DNA from: Gemmatimonadota bacterium | GTDB taxonomy: Bacteria; Gemmatimonadota; Gemmatimonadetes; Gemmatimonadales; Gemmatimonadaceae | DNA: 64,000 bases | NCBI GenBank assembly: GCA_021413975.1 | Contig: JAIOPJ010000046.1 | Location: 41,252 to 105,251 of the forward strand | Direction: 5' to 3' | In this document: one piece after another, positions 60,220 to 64,000 of the stretch | Position numbering within the stretch: position 1 is the first letter of the stretch | Layout of the letters: the number at the start of each line of letters is the position of its first letter | The notes under the pieces: generated by a model | Database searches by the model: none | The model's input: only the letters and a program-made list of their open reading frames with translations | Told to the model about the DNA's origin: nothing | Position numbers and translations under genes: made by a program

Positions 60220-61596
60220 CTAGGTCGCCCCGGCCACCTGCGACTCCGGCGCTGCGGGAGCGAACGGGCGCGGTGCGGGTGCCCGCCCGGCGCCGCGGCG
60301 ACGATCGGCGGGTCTCGGGACCAATGTCGTGAGGGCGATGATCATCCCCAGCAGCGTGTAGAGGAACGACGAGTAGGTCTGGGACAGGAAGAACCCGGTC
60401 ACGACGAAGCCGAGCATGGCACCGAGCAACGACTGCGCCGCGGCCACTTCCGCCGTCACCGGTCCACGGCGGCGCGACTTCACGATCCGGATCGTGCTCT
60501 GGATCCCCACGACGAGGATGGCGATGAACGCGACGAAACCGGGCACGCCCAGCTCGGCCGCGGCCATCACGAACGAGTTATGCGGCGCCAGCGACTGCGT
60601 GCCCTGGCCGCGAAGCGCGCGCTCGCGCGCGCGCGAGGAGAGCGTGGCCTCCGCCGCACCGAAGTTCGCGGCGCCGACGCCGGTCAGGGGATACATCGCC
60701 ATGTAGCCGAAACCCCGCTTCCAGATCTCCATCCGCCCGCCTTCCGACTGACCCGAGAAGTTGTAGTCCGCCTTCGGATTCAGCAGGGTGCTCATCATCG
60801 TCCAGTATTGATCGTTGGCGACGAGGAGGAAGCCGGCGAGCAGCGCCACCACGGATCCCATCCGGGCCTTGCGCGAGAGCGCGGTGAACCGGAACAACAG
60901 GAAGAGCAGCACCGTGATGAAGCCGAGGAAGCCTCCGCGGCTCCCGGTCTTCACCATGCCCACCACGATCAGGACGAATGCGAACAGCGCGATGAGCCGG
61001 CGCGAGGCGACGACGCCGCCGCGGAGGAAGTACGCGGCCACCGGCAGCGCCATCACGAGCAGCATGGCGAGGTCGTTCGAGTCGTAGTAGATGAGGTCGC
61101 CCAGCCGGCCCGTCGAGTCCACGCTGTACCGCGTCAGGATCGTTCCCGCGTACAGTGCGGCGCCGAGGACCTGCGCGCCGAACAGCCACTCGAGGTCCCG
61201 CATGCTGCGCACCGAGACGACGATGAGCCCCATCATCAGGAGCGTCTTGGAGAAGTCGCCCGTGATGAAGAAGACCGTGCGCGTCGTGAGGATGCCGCCG
61301 AAGGCGGAGACGCCCGCCATGAAGAGCAGGAACAACGCCCAGCGCCCGATCGGATGGCTCAGCTCGCGGAACCGCTTCCGCGCCGAAGCCGTCGTGAAGA
61401 AGAGCACGTATGCGCCGACCGCCGACAGCGACGGCACCTGGAGCGACCCGAGGATCGGGAAGAGCGCGTGGACGCGCCAGATCGAGGTGAGCGTCAGGAG
61501 CCCCACCGAGATCAGGAGCAGGTCCGGTCGCGTCCTGACGGGGCCCGATGCGCGGCCGCCGGGGATCGGAACGGCACGTCCGCGCGCGACGGGCAT
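60220..61596 (-). CDS. O-antigen ligase/polymerase-like membrane protein
   Basis: This 458-residue polytopic membrane protein has about eleven helices. It contains the Wzy_C-type loop (from MSTLLNPKADYNFSGQSE to the SLAPHNSFVMAAAELGVPG motif) in a large periplasmic segment near residues 285-375, with the conserved Arg and His typical of O-antigen ligases and polymerases. A TGSRGGFLGF sequence precedes it, a further landmark. It would polymerise or attach surface glycan. The ATG at 61596 overlaps the stop of the upstream gene by 1 nt. Confidence 0.88.
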   Translation of the reverse strand: MPVARGRAVPIPGGRASGPVRTRPDLLLISVGLLTLTSIWRVHALFPILGSLQVPSLSAVGAYVLFFTTASARKRFRELSHPIGRWALFLLFMAGVSAFGGILTTRTVFFITGDFSKTLLMMGLIVVSVRSMRDLEWLFGAQVLGAALYAGTILTRYSVDSTGRLGDLIYYDSNDLAMLLVMALPVAAYFLRGGVVASRRLIALFAFVLIVVGMVKTGSRGGFLGFITVLLFLLFRFTALSRKARMGSVVALLAGFLLVANDQYWTMMSTLLNPKADYNFSGQSEGGRMEIWKRGFGYMAMYPLTGVGAANFGAAEATLSSRARERALRGQGTQSLAPHNSFVMAAAELGVPGFVAFIAILVVGIQSTIRIVKSRRRGPVTAEVAAAQSLLGAMLGFVVTGFFLSQTYSSFLYTLLGMIIALTTLVPRPADRRRGAGRAPAPRPFAPAAPESQVAGAT

Positions 61597-63035
61597 CAGC
61601 GATCCACCGCCGGCGCCTCGTAGAAGAGCGCGATGGTCCGGTCCTTCGGTCCGTAGCTCATCTGGAAGACCCGCTTGAGCACGGCCTTCGCCTCGAGGTG
61701 ACGCGTGGCCGACTCCGGCAGGGCGAGCACCGACCCGGTGCTGGTGTACACGGCGTACCAGACACCGCCACCCGGGCGCCTCGGCACGCCGGGCGACGAT
61801 AGGTCCTGGGTGTACTTGTCGACCCAGCCGATGCCGTCGTGACTTCCCAGATAGTAGGCGACGACGTCGGCCTCGGCCGCGAGGATCAGGTCGCCGGGCT
61901 GCCGGTGCGACTCGAGGTAGTGCGACGCGTCCGCCCACCGCGGCTTCAAGCCGCGGTAGTAGGTGTGGTAGAGCGCCAACTCCATGGCTTCGCCGGCGAG
62001 CACCGCCGCGACGACGAGCGCCACAGCCAGGCGGGTGGCGGCGGAACCCGACGCCGGCACCGCCCGCAGCAGACGGTCTCCCGCGACGCCTGCGAGCAGC
62101 GCGATGATCAGCAGCGACGGCAGATAGTACGCGGCCGACGCGGTGGTGAAGTTGCTGGCGAACGTGAGCAGGAGGATCGGCACGACGAGGCACGAGGCGT
62201 AGAGCCAGCCGGTCGAGTCCCGCTCCGCCGCGAGGAAGGCGAGACCGGCCACGGCGAAGACCGCCAGCGCGGACGGCACGTAGAACGCGAGACTCCCGAC
62301 GATGTTCCAGGCGGGATTCCACGGCGCGACGTTCCCGAGGAGGTACTTGCCCACGCTGAGATACGCCGGGAGATAGACGACGAGCGCGATGGTGAGCGCC
62401 GAGAGCGCGAGCAGGTGATGCCGCGGCGACGGTCCGCCGGCCGGGGAGCGGAGGAGACTCCAGAGGAGACTCCCGCCCACGAAGGCCATCATGGCCGCGA
62501 GGTAGAACCCCGCCGACGAATGCGTGAAGAGCGCCGCGAGGAGTGCCGCCGGCGCCAGCACGGCCCCCCACCAGCGATGCTCCTTCCAGTAGGCGAGGAA
62601 GCCGTGCAGTCCGATCATCACGAGCAGCGTCGTCAGGGCGAAGTGCCGCGCGTTCTGCGACCAGTAGACGTGCCAGGTCGAGAGCGCGAGCACGGCAGCG
62701 CCGATCAGCGCGGCCCGGCGCCCCACCCAGCGCGCGAACAGCAACGCGAACAGCGGGACGGTCAGGAGCCCGGCGATGAGCGGGATCGCGCGCGCGACCA
62801 CCACCTGGTCACCGAAGGCGCGCATCGCCCAGGCGGTGAGGATGAAGTTGAGCGGGGCCGTCTTGTAGGCGGGCCCGAACGAGTACTCGCCGGAACGGGC
62901 GATCTGCATGGTGTGCAGTTCGTCGGTCCACACGTCGAAGCTGGCGATGTGGAGCAGGCGTGCCGCGGCGGCGACGAGCACCACCGCCACGAGCCACCAC
63001 CAGCTTGGGACGCGCTCCCGTTCCGCCGCGTCCAT
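61596..63035 (-). CDS. GT39-like membrane glycosyltransferase
   Basis: This 479-residue membrane protein has about ten helices. After the first helix, in the periplasmic loop, is the DELHTMQIARSGEY motif with the acidic pair of ArnT/PMT-like GT-C enzymes, followed by KTAPLNFILTAW. These enzymes use polyprenyl-phosphate sugars to modify surface polymers, lipids or proteins. The C-terminal domain (about 360-479) is soluble and periplasmic. The start at 63035 overlaps the stop of the rfbB gene by 1 nt, and the stop overlaps the following ligase gene, so the three are one transcript. Confidence 0.85.
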   Translation of the reverse strand: MDAAERERVPSWWWLVAVVLVAAAARLLHIASFDVWTDELHTMQIARSGEYSFGPAYKTAPLNFILTAWAMRAFGDQVVVARAIPLIAGLLTVPLFALLFARWVGRRAALIGAAVLALSTWHVYWSQNARHFALTTLLVMIGLHGFLAYWKEHRWWGAVLAPAALLAALFTHSSAGFYLAAMMAFVGGSLLWSLLRSPAGGPSPRHHLLALSALTIALVVYLPAYLSVGKYLLGNVAPWNPAWNIVGSLAFYVPSALAVFAVAGLAFLAAERDSTGWLYASCLVVPILLLTFASNFTTASAAYYLPSLLIIALLAGVAGDRLLRAVPASGSAATRLAVALVVAAVLAGEAMELALYHTYYRGLKPRWADASHYLESHRQPGDLILAAEADVVAYYLGSHDGIGWVDKYTQDLSSPGVPRRPGGGVWYAVYTSTGSVLALPESATRHLEAKAVLKRVFQMSYGPKDRTIALFYEAPAVDR

Positions 63036-64000
63036 CAGCGCGCCGGCTTGGCGGCCGCGAGCCGCGACGCGTACTGCGTGTCGTAGTACGCCTGGTAGTC
63101 CCCGCTGCGGACGCGCGCCACCCACTCGGCGTTGGCGCGGTACCACGCGACCGTCTCGGCCAGTCCGGTGGTGAAGTCGCGCGACGGCTTCCAGCCGAGT
63201 TCCCTTGTGATCTTCGAGTGATCCATGGCATAGCGCCGGTCGTGTCCGGGACGGTCCGGCACGTACTGGATCAGCGACGGCGAGGCCTCGCAGAGACGGA
63301 CGATCGACCCGACGACCTCGAGATTCGGCAACTGATTGCCGCCGCCCACGTTGTAGACCTCGCCGACGCGGCCGCGCTCGAGCACGGCGAGCACCGCCTC
63401 GGCGAAGTCCTCGACGTGCACCCAATCGCGCACCTGCATGCCGTCGCCGTACACCGGGAGCGACCGCCCGGCGAACGCGTTCGAGATCATCAGCGGGATG
63501 AGCTTCTCGGGGAACTGGTAGGGGCCGTACGCGTTCGACGAGCGCATGATGAGCGCGGGGAGCCCATGGGTGTGCTGGTACGCCCTGACGAGCAGGTCGC
63601 CACCGGCCTTGGACGCGCTGTAGGGACTGTTGGGCGTGATCGGCGTCTCCTCGGTGAAGAGACCCTCGGGCCCGAGCGACCCGTAGACCTCGTCGGTCGA
63701 GATCTGCAGGAACCGCGGGATGCCGCGCGCCTTCACCACGTCGAGCAGCACGAGCGTGCCCACCACGTTCGTGCGGACGAACGGCGCCGAGTCGAGGATC
63801 GAGCGGTCCACGTGGCTCTCGGCCGCGAGGTGCATGATCGAATCGATCTGGTGCGTGCGGATGACGTGATCGACCAGCTCGCGGTTGCCGATGTCGCCGC
63901 GCACGAACACGTGCTGCGGGTCGTTCTCGAGATCGGTGAGGTTCTCGAGGTTGCCGGCGTAGGTCAGCTTGTCGAGGTTGACGACCTTCCATTGCGGGCG
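63035..64000 (-). CDS. rfbB: dTDP-glucose 4,6-dehydratase (5' end beyond window)
   Basis: The frame is open through the right edge at 64000, so the N-terminal Rossmann glycine motif is missing. Visible features of RmlB/RfbB are LDKLTYAGNLENL, HLAAESHVDRSI, the STDEVYGSLG motif with catalytic Thr-Asp-Glu, YSASKAGGD with the YxxxK dyad, RSSNAYGPYQFPEKLIPL and RDWVHVEDF. It dehydrates dTDP-glucose to the 4-keto-6-deoxy sugar, the precursor of rhamnose and other deoxysugars. It heads the minus-strand run with the GT39-like and ligase-like genes. Confidence 0.96.
   Translation of the reverse strand, partial: RPQWKVVNLDKLTYAGNLENLTDLENDPQHVFVRGDIGNRELVDHVIRTHQIDSIMHLAAESHVDRSILDSAPFVRTNVVGTLVLLDVVKARGIPRFLQISTDEVYGSLGPEGLFTEETPITPNSPYSASKAGGDLLVRAYQHTHGLPALIMRSSNAYGPYQFPEKLIPLMISNAFAGRSLPVYGDGMQVRDWVHVEDFAEAVLAVLERGRVGEVYNVGGGNQLPNLEVVGSIVRLCEASPSLIQYVPDRPGHDRRYAMDHSKITRELGWKPSRDFTTGLAETVAWYRANAEWVARVRSGDYQAYYDTQYASRLAAAKPAR

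Overview
The window is uniformly GC-rich, has many GTG starts, and is packed with short-spaced or overlapping genes. It combines Bacteroidota-style SusC/SusD outer-membrane uptake proteins with a fused ccoNO oxidase operon, an ECF sigma factor, a sigma-54 activator and many secreted M14, BNR, VCBS and PDZ proteins. This mix best fits an aerobic, heterotrophic Gemmatimonadota bacterium. The assignment is inferred from gene content; there is no rRNA in the window. I saw no tRNA, rRNA, CRISPR array, prophage or intact insertion sequence.

Region by region. 1-9.7 kb holds housekeeping and accessory enzymes: an amidohydrolase tail, M42 peptidase, HEAT-repeat protein, histone-deacetylase-like hydrolase, S33 hydrolase, a PolX-PHP protein with a ruined polymerase site, endonuclease III, a lipid-anchored TonB-C protein, cyclophilin and a tiny membrane protein. 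9.7-19.7 kb holds a TPC-class P-type ATPase converging on a complete minus-strand cbb3 oxidase operon (ccoNO-Q-P-G-H-safE-like-I-S). 20-27.1 kb holds a Gly-rich exported protein, an HD hydrolase, and an ECF sigma/membrane partner/LTXXQ-like/TolC/adaptor/MacB-permease run that ends in a clear terminator and lacks an ABC ATPase. 27.3-33.2 kb holds kup, an acyltransferase and a large M14 peptidase.

33.2-44.9 kb is a minus-strand outer-membrane uptake locus: a barrel-less TonB-plug protein, SusD, SusC, a Big2/PPC lipoprotein, a giant VCBS/ASPIC lipoprotein and a vanadium-haloperoxidase-like lipoprotein. 44.9-45.9 kb is a degenerate island with an IS256-type remnant and a 21-bp minisatellite. 45.9-50.5 kb holds a two-PDZ protein and a BNR/sortilin-like exported protein.

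50.7-64 kb is an exopolysaccharide locus: GT2 glycosyltransferase, Poly_export/SLBB protein, degenerate REC-GGDEF protein, Wzc-like tyrosine autokinase, NtrC-type activator plus cytoplasmic histidine kinase, initiating sugar-phosphate transferase, O-antigen-ligase-like protein, GT39-like protein and RmlB (cut by the window edge). The two-component pair lies directly upstream of a sigma-54-like promoter candidate in front of the initiating transferase, which suggests that polymer synthesis is under enhancer-dependent control.

The main points to follow up are the catalytically ruined PolX, the SusCD/VCBS/haloperoxidase locus with its orphan plug, the recurrent GGATGAAG-type intergenic repeats and nested stem-loops, the minisatellite, and the ATPase-less MacB-type operon.
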